Counted from the first letter of the stretch, positions 1 through 13,475 are shown. The stretch: DNA of 64,000 bases from Helicostylum pulchrum (GCA_025677825.1 JAIXMO010000004.1:620001-684000); one strand, 5' to 3'. Notes: generated by a model from the letters alone, not told the origin. Made by a program: numbers and translations.

Positions 1-507
1 GAATATAGAAAATAATACAGTTGGAGTAATAAAAATAAATAAACCAGCGATAAAAGCACGGTAATCTCTGCTGGTTACTAATCTTCCACCACATAAGAAC
101 CTAGTATTACCGGGAAATAATTGATAATTTCGAAGGGGTCGTTGCTGCTGTAAATTACGATGATAATAATTATTACTAGAAGGTGTTACGGTTTCTAAAG
201 TTTCTTGCGAATTATCTTTTATCGAACTTAGACAATACTCTTCTGTTTGCCTAGTCTTGGTTTGAAGCATGGGAGCTGTACTAACATAACTCGCTACAAT
301 TGAATTAGAAGTTACACCTGAAGATTGAGCTATGGGTTCATCTTCTATTAGTGTATTCATATTTTTTGTTGGAACTGAATCGAAATCAAAATCCTCAAGT
401 GAATCAGGTTCGACGGATGAATTATGAAAGAAATTTGACTGGAATACTGTTAACGATGATTGGTCTTGAATGCGTTCAATTACTGAATGCCGTTTGGGAA
501 CATTCAT
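1..507 (-). CDS. DHHC-type protein palmitoyltransferase, Erf2-like (N-terminal part, runs off the window)
   Basis: An open minus-strand frame starts with ATG at 507 and continues to base 1 with no stop (169 codons). The first ~110 residues are Ser/Thr/Asn-rich and look disordered. They are followed by NYQLFPGNTRFLCGGRL and a hydrophobic stretch ending in TPTVLFSIF. This block is the typical lead-in to the first membrane helix of Erf2-like DHHC enzymes, which attach palmitate to cysteines of Ras-type and other proteins at the ER/Golgi. The catalytic DHHC cysteine-rich domain and remaining helices lie beyond the window, so activity cannot be judged. The gene is divergent from the RhoGAP gene. 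The family call rests on the FPGNTRFLCGGR block; the start is the first in-frame ATG. Confidence 0.8.
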   Translation of the reverse strand, partial: MNVPKRHSVIERIQDQSSLTVFQSNFFHNSSVEPDSLEDFDFDSVPTKNMNTLIEDEPIAQSSGVTSNSIVASYVSTAPMLQTKTRQTEEYCLSSIKDNSQETLETVTPSSNNYYHRNLQQQRPLRNYQLFPGNTRFLCGGRLVTSRDYRAFIAGLFIFITPTVLFSIF

Positions 508-891
508 TTAGCAAAAAAAGAAAAAAAAAACAGTGTCGAAAGACAAAACAAAAGAAAAAATCCAAAAAAAAAAAGAGAGAAAGATAGGGAGGGTTACACT
601 GAAATAAAATAAAGAGGCTGCTCTCAAATCCACCCCTCTCAACAAGGCAATCCTAACTTTAAATATTCATACTCCTCAGGCAAAAAAAAACAGGTACTGC
701 TCATTTATTAAAGCGTAAAAAGAACCTCTGACGTAAAAGCTCATATTTTATTGCCTTATTGAGGGGGTGGATTTTTTTCTTGCTTGAGAACAAAAGAGGT
801 CTATGCCAAATAGGATACATAAATAATAATAATAAATTGAACACAAGTCTCCTCTCTCTTTCTCTCTTGTATTTATTCTTTTCTTTTCAGT
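508..891. promoter_or_regulatory. Divergent intergenic region between palmitoyltransferase and RhoGAP genes
   Basis: These 384 bases separate two divergent start codons and must hold both promoters. The palmitoyltransferase side is A-rich on the plus strand (520-585). The RhoGAP side has a pyrimidine tract (about 848-890) ending in TTTTCAG just before the ATG, so an upstream non-coding exon with a 3' splice site there is possible. The middle is occupied by the inverted-repeat element at 627-773. Confidence 0.5.
627..773. repeat. Inverted-repeat element, MITE-like, with ~25-bp arms
   Basis: The left arm (627-651) reads aaatccacccctctcaacaa followed by ggcaat. The right arm (750-773) is its reverse complement with one substitution and one indel. 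The arms enclose about 98 bases of AT-rich sequence without a reading frame. A short non-coding unit with terminal inverted repeats is how a miniature inverted-repeat transposable element looks. No clear target-site duplication is visible, and no second copy was noticed, so it could also be a cruciform or regulatory palindrome in this divergent promoter. Confidence 0.55.
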
Positions 892-2000
892 ATGGAACCC
901 CTATTAGACAACTATTCTATAAAAAATTGGCTTAAAAGAGTCGTTGTCAATAAAAAGAACCAGAAATCTTTAGGTACCTTTCACTTTCATATTTTTTTGT
1001 TACCCTGCCAGAAGAAAGTAATAACATTTCACTTATTTAGATGTATTTAACGTTCCTTTATACGAAAGTTTACTACTTGCAAATACACAGATAGCTTATG
1101 AAGATAGAAGTACTATTATTGGATACATTCCTATTGTTGTAGCAAAATGTGGCTCGTTTTTGAAAGATCAAGGTACCCTAACTGGAAATACATAAAACAA
1201 ATATATGTACTTTTTTTTTAAAAAAAAAAACTTTTTTATAGGTCTTTACGTAGAAGGTGTATTTCGGAAAAGTGGCAGGTAATTTACATTTTATTATTAT
1301 TTATATATGTACCTCCCATTTAACTCCTATATGTGTATAAAAGTGCCAAAAGATTAGGCGAGTTGCAGCATCACTTCAATTCGTCATCTGATTTTGGTAT
1401 AGGTTTAAGTTGGCGCGGGTATACAGTACACGATGCTGCAAATTGCCTGAGGCGTTTTTTAAATTATCTTCCTGAACCGGTCATTCCATTCTCTCTTTAT
1501 GAACCTTTTCGAGAAATAGCAGCTAACCAAAGTAAAAAATATATTTATATATATGTATACCTTGCACAGAAAAAAAGTATTAATAGCATACATATGTAGA
1601 TGATAACGATATTAAAGTTAAACAATACCAAGCATGCGTTGATCAATTGCCTATAGTCAACCAATACCTTTTATTCTATTTATTAGATTTATTAGCGTTA
1701 TTCAGTAGCTATTCTAAATATACCAAAATGAATTCAATAGCTCTAGCATCAGTTTTTACACCTGGTATTTTACTTAACCCAGATCATTCAATGTGCCCGC
1801 ATCAATATAAATTATCACAGCTTGTGGTACAGTTCTTAATTGAACATCAAGAGCAGTTTCATTTACCTCAATCTACTAAAGATAACCCAACACTTACGCC
1901 CACCAATACCACTAGACAACAGTTATTACGCGCTAATACTGTACCTGCAAAAACAAATCGATTTGGTTCTAACGACCCACTTCAAATTGTAAATAAGTAA
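892..2000 (+). CDS. RhoGAP-domain protein, Sac7/Bag7-like
   Basis: Five exons (892-973, 1041-1172, 1242-1278, 1344-1531, 1600-2000) give 279 residues with GT-AG junctions and consistent phase. The protein is nearly all RhoGAP domain: DVFNVPLYESLL, GYIPIVVAKCGSFLKDQGLYVEGVFRKSGS (in pieces) with the arginine finger in VFRKSGS, AKRLGELQ, YTVHDAANCLRRFLNYLPEP, and a closing MNSIALASVFTPGIL helix. The wording closely follows the yeast Sac7/Bag7 group, which stimulates GTP hydrolysis by Rho1 and so dampens cell-wall and actin signalling. It is shorter than typical fungal homologues because the long N-terminal extension is absent; an upstream exon could have been missed, since a 3' splice-like TTTTCAG precedes the ATG. 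The last ~50 residues are polar and unstructured. Confidence 0.85.
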
Positions 2001-5000
2001 CGTGTATCTTCTATGTACCTTTTTTTTATTTTCAACCCCGATTTAAACTTTTTCTTTAAACGTAAAACAATAAACGGGACAGTTGTTCCACTACCAATTA
2101 AAAGGATTTAACAAAAAATAAATATAAATATACCACCCGTTTTATCTGCCTAAGCCTGTCACTTTGGTCTGTCTGGCTGCTTTTTCAGGAGCGTATATAC
2201 CTTTGTTATCACAAATTTGGAAAAGCATGAGCATCTCAGTGAAGGAATATGGCATAGTGAAAACAGGCGATGAGTCTGTTCTTGTTCTACTTGTTCTTGA
2301 TATTAGTTTTGTATAATTACTTACTGCTTTGCCCCCCTGTATTTTTTTTTTCGGTAAACCATGGAGCGTAAAAACAGTTGCTACTGATTAGTACAAATCG
2401 TTCTCAAATGGTTCCAAAGAGGTTCGGAGCATGCTGTAAGTAGTTAAATCTCGTAATATACCAGTTACTTGTCTTAGCTTCAATATATTGCTGACAATGT
2501 AACGTTTGCGGATGGCCCCAACGCTATGGATATACCAAGTCGAAATTTCTGTGGAAACAGTGAGATTTGTTGACGAAGTTGGGGGTTATGCACGACCCGC
2601 ACGGCCGTGGCTTGCTATCCTTTTTCAACGTGTACATCAATGCTGAAGCTTCGTCTGTGTACTTTATTGGTTAAAAGAAGTACAGTTTTATTGCCTTGGA
2701 TAATTGCAATATTTGGATGCTCTTATGCATCTACTAATATTGTAAATGGGGGTATGTACGTCTTAATCTGCTTGTATTTACCTTCGTCTTGGCTTATTTT
2801 TTATTTTATTTTTCTTGCTTGCTTTCGTTTTCTTATGTCCGTACAAACTCATGCAGCTCTCTTAAAGCAACTGCTATACATAAAACAATATACTATATTT
2901 TTTTTCGGAACACTTGTAAAAGGAAAAAAAAAAATGATAAAAATGGGATTTATTTAATTAAGTTGATCATTATTGCACATATGTTTATTGTTTCAATTTA
3001 TTTCATGCATCGAATTTCTTTTTTATGTAGATAAACGAAATTACGAGTAAATTCATTCTTAAAAAAACAAAACACGTATCAAGAACTCTCCCTTTTTAAA
3101 TTTAACACCGTCGTATTAAAAAAAATGTAAATAACAAATAGACTTTTATCGGATGTAACATTGAAATAGATAAGATCCAATCATTCGCATGTTTATTAGA
3201 ACGCTTTTCATTGTAACTACGTTCATGTACTACTGATTTAGTACCCCTTATTTTTTTTCTACAACTCTGTTTTAAACCTTTTTAAACTATACGTGATCAA
3301 AGAAGTGCAATATAGAAAAGCAGATGTTAATTATAAATTTTATTTAACTTGATGATCAATCTAAAAAAAGGGGGGGGGGGTTTTCACGTGAATAGTTTGT
3401 ATTCATGTGCGAACCTTTGAAAACAGACTGAATACATATTATCACAGAATATAAGAGGGCTCCCCAATATATAACTGGGATCATCAACCCTTGAATTGCT
3501 ATAAATAAATCGATTGTCTAAAACCAAGTTGATTTGAACTAAATCGATGGGTTTATTTTCTTTTTCGATTAAATCATCTGAAAGCTCTGCTACAGACCTT
3601 TCATGTTATTCTATCACAAGTGAAAACTTGGAGTTTTGGCCGACTGATACATTTATTCTTTTGACCTAACGTATTGAAATAAAAATAAATCACACGTGAT
3701 ATGACGAGTTGTTTGTTATTTTTATAAAACACAAATATTGATTTGATAAGCATTTCGCTAAAGCGTACATAAAACATATAAAATAGACTGAATGTGTCAG
3801 GATAAACCCATAATACTACATAATTGCTTTTTATAGAATTAATCACGCATTCTTAACTAAATGACAGAAAATCCGGAGTTAAACTTGTGAAGTTGTTTTT
3901 TTTTACGCAACCTTTAAACTTGCCTTCGGGACCCGGTTTTTGTTGTTGTTGTTGCAAATAGATATCTTCTCGCGGTTGCTAATGTACTTGGACCATATGT
4001 AGAGACGGATGATGAAAATCAGTACTCTTTTAAACATGGACTTTCGTCTTTTTGCTCGCAAACTAGAAGCAGTACCTGATCTTTTATTGGTGCCATTATC
4101 CAAGGTGTCGAAACTGTACTAATTTTAACCAATAAAGTATACGGACGTAACCTTAATATTGATTTTCACGCTGAAAAAGATAACATAACACGACCGATTA
4201 GCCAAGAAAGATACAAAGATATTACTTGTGGCATTTAAAGACAATCTGACTCACCAACAAATTCATCCGAAAAGATCATGATAGGAAGTAAACAGTATAA
4301 ATATCTTGATAACATCATCAACAACTGTTTATCAACTTCACCTATTTATAGCGTTGGACTATCAATAAATATAACAGTGTAAGGAATATCCTATTTCAAT
4401 CACTGTAAAAGTGACCTTTTTTTGGAAGTTACTTCTAAACCTACACTTAAAAACACGTGTTTAAGAGAATAATGGACAGGCAATAATTTATTACAACACT
4501 TTAAATAGTTCTTGAACTCTTCCAGGCTATTTTACAAAAAAAGATGCTGTGTATCGTTTTCTGCAAGAGCTCAAACATTAAATTCTATTAAATGTTTTAT
4601 TGATGTCAATTAAAATAGTAACTACAAAGCTATTTATTGGAATACCACATAGTTAACAATACATTTAAAAACTACTAGCTATGATATATAGGACTATACA
4701 GTATCTTTGTGTCCACTTTATTTAATTACTTTTCCAAAATTTACTCTCTTTATACTTTAGTTTACTTTGCAAGGTTTATTTTATCCTCCCTCTATCAGTT
4801 AGATTATTATCCTTCTGTTTTAATAACATCGACTGATAATACACTTCTGAATATTAGACGCTTTTATATAAATAAGACTTTTTTATTCTCACCTTTAAAT
4901 TTATTTTATATATATGATAGTTTTGTGAAATTGGATACCACTCTTAAATCGAATAGCGGTAAATAGCGGTGTTAAAGCGAAGAACCGAAGACGTCCTGGA

Positions 5001-5630
5001 GAAATATACCCTTAACTAGAGGCACTACCGTAATACGTCAACAATTGAAACAAGTAATATTTCGAAGTTAAGACAGGTTACTAGTAGGTTGCAAGAAAAG
5101 CCTACCTATTATATATTTCGAACTTCGTTGAACCATTTGACGATAATTTGTATCTGCCAATCACTAATATTACCTTCTGTGATTGGCCCAACAATGAATG
5201 CTACCGCTGTAATGATAGATCTCTTATGATGCTTATTTTCAAATTCCTTCAGATCACCGCTATTAAAGTTATTAACTGTAATACCAAGTTAAATGTGCTT
5301 AATTTTGATAAAGTCTTCGGAAAAATTGAAAGAGTGAAGCAAAGGATGATTCAAACGCTTTTAAAACATTCAATTCACTTACGGAAACTTGTCTTGCAAA
5401 GAAAAGAATGGATATTATGGAATTTACGCGCTCGTATTCTTTTAGTCTTTTAAAAATGATAACAAGCAGTGGTGTCTCGAAAGGGAACGAAAAGATAACT
5501 ACAAATATCACAATGCTTCTTTCCCGCTTGTTTTGTTAATCCAGCCTTTTTTTTTTACTTTGAAACACAGTGTTTGCTAAAAAAAAAAAAAAAAAAAAAC
5601 TTTTTTTCCCTGTCTCTCTTTTTTTAAACC
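2001..5630. other. Gene-poor AT-rich region with degraded coding-like pieces
   Basis: No intact gene is supportable in these 3.6 kb. Pieces that read like decayed protein are 2145-2310 on the plus strand (frame containing AAFSGAYIPLLSQIWKSMS), 2550-2650 (frame containing RFVDEVGGYARPARPWLAIL) and 5100-5250 on the minus strand (frame containing AFIVGPITEGNISDWQ). None has a start, splice pattern or family match that I recognise. A ~650-bp dispersed repeat lies at 4380-5025. The rest is AT-rich with homopolymer runs, for example a G run at 3369-3380. Confidence 0.5.
4380..5025 (+). repeat. Dispersed repeat, copy A (direct orientation)
   Basis: This segment aligns end to end, by eye, with the reverse complement of about 32375-33050. 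Shared blocks include ctgcaagagctcaaacatta, a stretch around taaaaactact, gataatacacttttaa-like sequence, and a block around gaaattggataccactctta. Identity is clearly above background but interrupted by small indels, so the copies are old. No open reading frame is conserved between them, so it is a non-coding or degraded mobile element. Confidence 0.75.
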
Positions 5631-7602
5631 ATGACTATTGACATTGAAGAGTGCATTACCAGTAATCGTCTTTATCATAGCGATTCATACCACGTAGTAT
5701 CTGATAACGAAAGAGCAAGGATTCAAAAGGATCTTTTGAAATGGTATCATGTCGAAAAAAGAACAACTATGCCCTGGAGAAAAGATAACGATATAACTTG
5801 GGATCGCGAGGTAATTACCATTGCAAAAGAAGAGTAAAAATTGTATAGGCTAACCAGTATTTTTTAAAAAAGGAATTAGGACAAAGAGCTTATGAAGGTA
5901 TGATTTATATATTTTTAAAATGAAAAAGGACCTGTCAAAAAAAAACAATTACAGAGTTTTGATTCTATTTATTTTTAGTTTGGGTTAGTGAAATCATGTT
6001 ACAACAGGTAAAGACCATATACTATATATAAAAAAGATTAGATAAGCCAACTAAAAGAAAAAGTATACAAAAAGACTCAAGTAGCAACTGTTATTGGATT
6101 TTATGGTCGATGGATGGAAGCGTTCCCAACAATTCGAGACTTAGCAAACGCGGATATTGAGAAAGTAAATACATTGTGGGCAGGTTTAGGTTACTATTCA
6201 AGAGCCAAAAGATTATGGGAAGGAGCACAAAAAGTATTGAAGGAATTAGAGGGATTATTACCTAATAATGCAAAAGATTTAGAAAAGGAGATACCAGGTG
6301 TAGGAAGATATACTGCGGGAGCTGTTGCATCCATCGTATTTGGAGAACAAACACCTGTTGTAGATGGTAACGTTATTCGAGTAATTTCGCGTTGGAGAGC
6401 TATTCATGCAGATCCGAAAAAGGCAAAAACAATTGATTTGTTCTGGAGTATTGCGGCTAGTATGGTACCTGAATCAAAACCTGGTGATTTTAACCAAGCT
6501 ATGATGGAATTAGGCGCACGTGTATGTACTCCACAGAACCCTGATTGTTCCAATTGTCCAATTAGTACAGATTGTCGTGCTTATAATCAATTAAATACGG
6601 TAAAAAGGTTCTCAAAGGATGGATTCTTTATTGAAAAAAAAAAGAGAAAACAAATGGAAATTGAGCACGGTAATACATAGCATAATTACATAATCTATTT
6701 TATTTTATTTTATTTTTGTTTAATGAGTTGTGTTATTAGATTGTTCTACTTGTCATGAATTGAATTCTGATCTTGTCGAAGATAATTATACAGTGACAAG
6801 GTAAAAAAAATTATAAAATATTTATAACTTAACTGCATTTCTCATATAATAATTGCAAAAATACAGATATCCTCTTAAAGTAGATAAAAAACCACCCAGA
6901 GATGAAGGTAATAATTTGTGTGTAGTTGATTGTAAAATGATTAATTTATTTATTCTTATTTAGAATGTGCTGTTAGTATAGTCGAAATGATTTCACCAAA
7001 TCAAGAACCATTATATTTAATATCAAAAAGACCTGAAACGGGTAACTACATCCCCCCCATACATGTAAAATCCCAAGAATCCGTAACTGATTGTGTAACT
7101 TTGTAGGTTTATTAGCCGGGCTTTGGGAATTTCCTACATTCGAATTAGATAGTTTAGACAGCGATTATAAGGAAAGAGCAAAGAAATCGACACGTTATTT
7201 AAATACACGCTATCAATTAGATTTCAATCACACCAATAGATTTGACTTGGGGAACGTAGTACATCTGTTCTCACATATTCGAAAAGTGTACCATGTAGAA
7301 TGGATTCAAATTGAATTGGCTAGTATAGACGGTGTAACCAATGTAAAATGGGTCACCCTGTCTGAACTTAAAACCTCTCCAATTCCAACAGGTTTGAAAA
7401 AGGCATTAAAGCTCCTTGAAAAATTCAAGGTAAGGGAAATACAAAAAGAAATAAATTACATTTCATTTAATTAACTTTTTTATTGTTTTCTTTTGTTGTC
7501 TAGACTACTACTTCTACCACACTGACAAACAAGAAGACAGTAGTAAAGAAATCTGTTAAATCAGCTAATATTGCTTCGTTTTTTACCGTTAAAAAAGAAT
7601 GA
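5631..7602 (+). CDS. Adenine DNA glycosylase MutY/MUTYH homologue
   Basis: Nine exons (5631-5810, 5873-5897, 5979-6007, 6075-6669, 6740-6800, 6867-6907, 6964-7041, 7107-7429, 7504-7602) give 476 residues. The enzyme removes adenine mispaired with 8-oxoguanine in base-excision repair, in nucleus or mitochondria. The catalytic domain has VWVSEIMLQQTQVATVI with the catalytic Glu at 73, the helix-hairpin-helix IPGVGRYTAGA, and the catalytic Asp at 175 in VVDGNVIRVISR. The iron-sulphur ligands are C229, C236, C239 and C245 with the family spacing C-x6-C-x2-C-x5-C. The C-terminal NUDIX-like 8-oxoG recognition domain starts near TGLLAGLWEFPTF. The tail ends in SANIASFFTVKKE, a PCNA-interacting-peptide-like motif lacking the usual Gln. 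The next gene starts 97 bp downstream on the same strand. Confidence 0.95.
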
Positions 7603-7699
7603 AACAATTATTTTAAAAAGACTAGGGTTTTTGATAATAAAATATAGCATATATTTTCTATATTTTATTTTGCTCTTTTTCCTTTTTTAAAATTAAAAT

Positions 7700-8003
7700 A
7701 TGATTGCCGCTATTCGAACTTATCCTCACTACAAGTTTATCACACCTCAAAAAATTGTTGAACTGTAAAAAGATCTATTTTTTTTTTTTTTTTTTTTTTT
7801 GTAACACGTATATATATTTTTTTTTTATTGTTAGGACTCCTACTTTTGTAGGTTGGGGTTTTGCAGCAGCAACAGGATTAGCATTGTTTGGATTAGATAT
7901 CCCTATTGTTAGAGATGACGTTCTTAGTAAATTACCTCTAGCTGGTAAATTTTTCCCAAATCTGCCCGAACCCAAAGAAGAAGTATTCCACCGCGCCGTT
8001 TAA
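7700..8003 (+). CDS. Ubiquinol-cytochrome c reductase subunit 10 (Qcr10-like)
   Basis: Two exons (7700-7764, 7835-8003) encode 77 residues, the same length as yeast Qcr10. The short N-terminus (IRTYPHYKFITPQK) leads to one membrane segment around FVGWGFAAATGLALFG, followed by DDVLSKLPLAGKFF, which resembles the yeast wording before its terminal acidic tail. Qcr10 is a small single-helix accessory subunit of respiratory complex III in the mitochondrial inner membrane. The intron carries a 20-base T run. Start choice is constrained because splicing to the second exon is in phase only from this ATG. The family is poorly conserved, so the call rests on size, topology and the central motif. Confidence 0.7.
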
Positions 8004-8123
8004 TCTTTTCAAATAAATAAACATTTATTTTTCCCTTTAAACTTTGAATATTTTATATAAAATAAAGAAGAATATGTATAATCAAAAATAATTATATAAT
8101 TATAATTATTATTTTTAGAAAGT

Positions 8124-9332
8124 ATGATGATGAAACGACTTGTTCTCGGCTTACTTATAGTAGGTTTGGTTCGTAGTGATGAATTGAATCCAGAATTAGA
8201 AGCCGCTATTGTATCTTCAGTTATTTATGCGCCGGTTCCAACACCAATTGAACGCTCTTTTTTTATCGAACCAAAATATACGGCTGAAAATGAAGAACGA
8301 GTTATTTGTCATAACTATAGAACTGAGTTTAGTAAAAACTTGAGAGGCTGGCAAGTTGAAAATACTATGCAAGATACATACGATATTGATGAATCTGGTA
8401 TTCAACTAAATCTGTTAGCTCCACATGTTTATTATCGTACTTTTGATAGAGTTAGTAAGTAAGCAAAACACGGGGGGAGGGAAACAAGATACACAAAGAG
8501 ACTTTTTTTAATAATAATAAAACTATATTTCTTTCTTTTATAGCTGAATTACCATATAATGTACATGGTGGTAGAGGCCCTACTTTGAATGCTACTACTT
8601 ATATTCGATACGGTAAAGTATCTGCAAAAATAAAATCAGCTACTTTAGGAGGTGCAGTTACTGCTTTTATTTTGATGGCAGATGGAGGTGATGAAATTGA
8701 TTTTGAATTTTTAGGTGGCGATACAACACATGTGCAGTAAAGTTACAAAAAAGAAGAAAAAAAAACCCTGCAACTAAAAAAAAATCTCTCCTCCACTCTC
8801 TCTTATAGAACCAACTATTTCTGGGGAAAGACTGTTGAATATACAGTCAACGGTGGCCTTCATGATGTTCCTAATGGAGCAGTAGACCAAACATTCCATA
8901 AATACACAATTGATTGGAAACCTGACAGGATTGATTGGCTTGTAGATGATAAAGTTGTTCGATCCAAGACCAAGGCAGAAACTTGTTCTAAGGAAGGCGT
9001 ATGTAAATTTCCATCTCAACCGGCGTAAGTTTGTTTAATACTAATTCCTTAAATTGGTTTTTTTGATTTTTAAAATGTTATGTATATTTTTTAGACGGAT
9101 TCAATTTGGTTTATGGGACGGAAGTATAGAATCCGGTACAGCTGAATGGTCTAAAGGACCTATTGATGTATGTTTTTTTTTTGGTATGCAGTAATTTTTT
9201 AATAGTTTACTAAGCTACCAATTTTTTTTTTTTTTTTTTTTTTTGTAGTGGTCAATACAACAAACAATTTCTGCACATATTAAAGAGGTTACAGTAGATT
9301 GTAACCCAACATATAATCAAATTGTCGATTGA
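8124..9332 (+). CDS. Secreted GH16 transglycosylase, Crh-like (chitin-glucan cross-linking family)
   Basis: Five exons (8124-8454, 8544-8736, 8809-9024, 9095-9167, 9249-9332) give 298 residues. A signal peptide of about 18 residues (MMMKRLVLGLLIVGLVRS) is followed by a spacer, then a GH16 jelly-roll domain. The catalytic motif DEIDFEFLGG places the nucleophile at Glu161 and acid/base at Glu165, matching the DEIDFEFLG signature of yeast Crh1/Utr2. Later blocks TNYFWGK, YTIDWKPDRIDWLVDD, IQFGLWDGS and GPIDW fit the substrate cleft. Crh enzymes join chitin to beta-glucan in the wall. Unlike yeast Crh1/Utr2 there is no Ser/Thr-rich tail, GPI signal or chitin-binding module; the protein ends just after the catalytic domain, so it is probably freely secreted. 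Confidence 0.87.
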
Positions 9333-9470
9333 TTTTCGTTCGGAAAATTTTTCTAAGCTAGACGAGAATGTCGTCCTTTTTTGCACAAGCTATAATTCTA
9401 ATATCTCTGGTTACTTAATTCTTATATATATATATATTTTTTTATTTTATTTTTTCTTCTTTTAAAATAA

Positions 9471-11243
9471 ATGGATCTTTATTTTCATACTTCTCCAAAT
9501 AAAAGAATGTTGAATTCACTTAAAAAGAAAAGAATTAGTAGTTCCATCGTACCAGAACAACAACAACAACAACAAGAAAAGAAAGTAGTTTTAAAATCAG
9601 TGCTAGTAACTGATTACTTACAGAAAAAGGTAGCGTCTTTTCACGCCAAAAGAATTTGGAACCAAATGCTTCCTTATTCTATCCGACAAAAGACTATCAG
9701 TAGTACTAAAACTTCATCTACCGTCTTATTCGATTCAAATGAACATTTACAAACTGTATCTGCACCACCTACGCCGCCACCTAAAAAATCACATACAATG
9801 CCTAATTTAGTTATTATTACTGATAGAGATCAATTAACACAACGTGTATTACCTACATTACCTACATTACCTTCTCTATCTTCTGAAACTTCGTTATCAA
9901 TAGGAGAAAAGAAAAATACTCTCACTAGAGCTACAACGTGGGTTGGTAATTCAATTCAACGTTGGCTATCTACTGCAGATGCAGAAGAAAGGAGAAAAAT
10001 GGCTATATTAATGGACCATTCAGAATTGGATGAAGAAGAAGAACAAAGTATTTTGTATTCTAGTACTTTAATGACTAGTACATTATCACAGCGTATGACA
10101 TTACATTGTAGAAGTAAGTGCAAATGAAACATGCAGTAAATTACATACATTTATATATATTTTTTTCGCTAGTTTTACAAATAACAAATCTTGCTTCATC
10201 TAAAAGTAAAAATATTAGCTAATCAAGTAGTTATTACATTTTAACTCAATGTTTTTTATTTATTTGTTTAGATTATCAATATATTATGAATATGCGTACT
10301 ACAAACAATACAGCCCAAACACATACTGGGGTTATGAAGAAAGTAGCCAAAGGAATTAGTGCAGCACATCCCCGCGTAGCACTTTCATTGTAAGTCAAAA
10401 AAAAAAAAAAGTAAATACAATCAGATATACCTTACTGATACAACATAAAAAAAAATAGCGATGTACAAGGACGCTTTCAACTAGAATGCAATTTAAATAT
10501 CAAACCATGCTCATCAACCAACTTGGTCAACCGTATAAGATCATTAGCATCGAGAACAAACTTATCTAGTGAAGAACATGTTGATGATGATGAGGAAAAT
10601 GAAATATGTATGCAAGGGCGCTTGGTATTAGATTCTGGAGATGAACCTCTGTCAAGTTTTGCCAATAAAGGAATCGGACGATATTCAATTCAAACCTCGA
10701 ATCAATTGGCGTTAGAATTGACAGCGGCATTTTGGTTAGAAGAAAATAATGATTATATAGAAGAAGATGATGTACATACACCTATTGATCAAGAAGTATT
10801 AAAGTATTGTCAAGCGGGAGATTATTTAACAATTTATGTTAAAGGAGAATCATTTCCTGTAAGTGTGTAGAACCTGTAAAAAAAAAAGGATAACAAAATT
10901 AATACGCTAAATAAAATAGATGTGGGTTCGATATTGGGTAGCATATAGAAATAATCAACTTGTTTTAAGATTAAATGAAAGAGGAAAAGGAGAGCCAGTT
11001 GATACTATTGGACTTAAATGGTTAAACAAGGTTAATATTAACCCAAATGATGACATTCAAGAAGAAGTTTATTTAGGAAAGAAATATGGTATGATATTAA
11101 GCTTTGGCAAACAAGACATGTACATGTTTGCGGATAACTGTAAAAGTCTAAGATACTGGAAGTGTTTACTTGAACAACAAAAGAGTGTTACTGCACGACA
11201 AGACAATAAGATTTCAAAGAAGTATCTTTGGGTGGCGCAGTGA
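9471..11243 (+). CDS. Uncharacterised protein with possible C-terminal PH-like domain
   Basis: Four exons (9471-10113, 10272-10389, 10459-10858, 10920-11243) give 494 residues in consistent phase. The first ~220 residues are Ser/Thr/Lys-rich with a polyglutamine tract (CAA repeats near 9548), a proline-rich PPTPPPKK patch and an acidic ELDEEEEQ run, and look disordered. A middle region begins DVQGRFQLECNL. The last exon reads MWVRYWVAYRNNQLVLRL and ends in a FADNCKSLRYWKCLLEQ helix, the beta-strand plus closing-helix pattern of a pleckstrin-homology domain, as in anillin/Bud4-type proteins. I do not recognise the family; the PH call is inference. It sits in a tight head-to-tail run, 138 bp after the GH16 gene and 168 bp before the Ded1 gene. 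Confidence 0.65.
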
Positions 11244-11411
11244 GATCTGTATTTACGATTGGACAATAAAATTTTTTCCCTTTTTCTATGTTAGATTACC
11301 CTTTTTGGGGGTTTTTTTTACAAAGCTAAAAAAGAAAAACAGAGCTTTTTTTCTTTTTTTTTCTTTACCTTCCCCTTTTTTTTAAATAAATTAATTTTAT
11401 AGAAAAAAAAT

Positions 11412-13475
<2,064 letters not shown>

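Noticed and set aside
3903..4103. 66-codon minus-strand frame with basic N-terminus
   Set aside because: No family resemblance; ends in a CAA-repeat translation; no start or promoter context.
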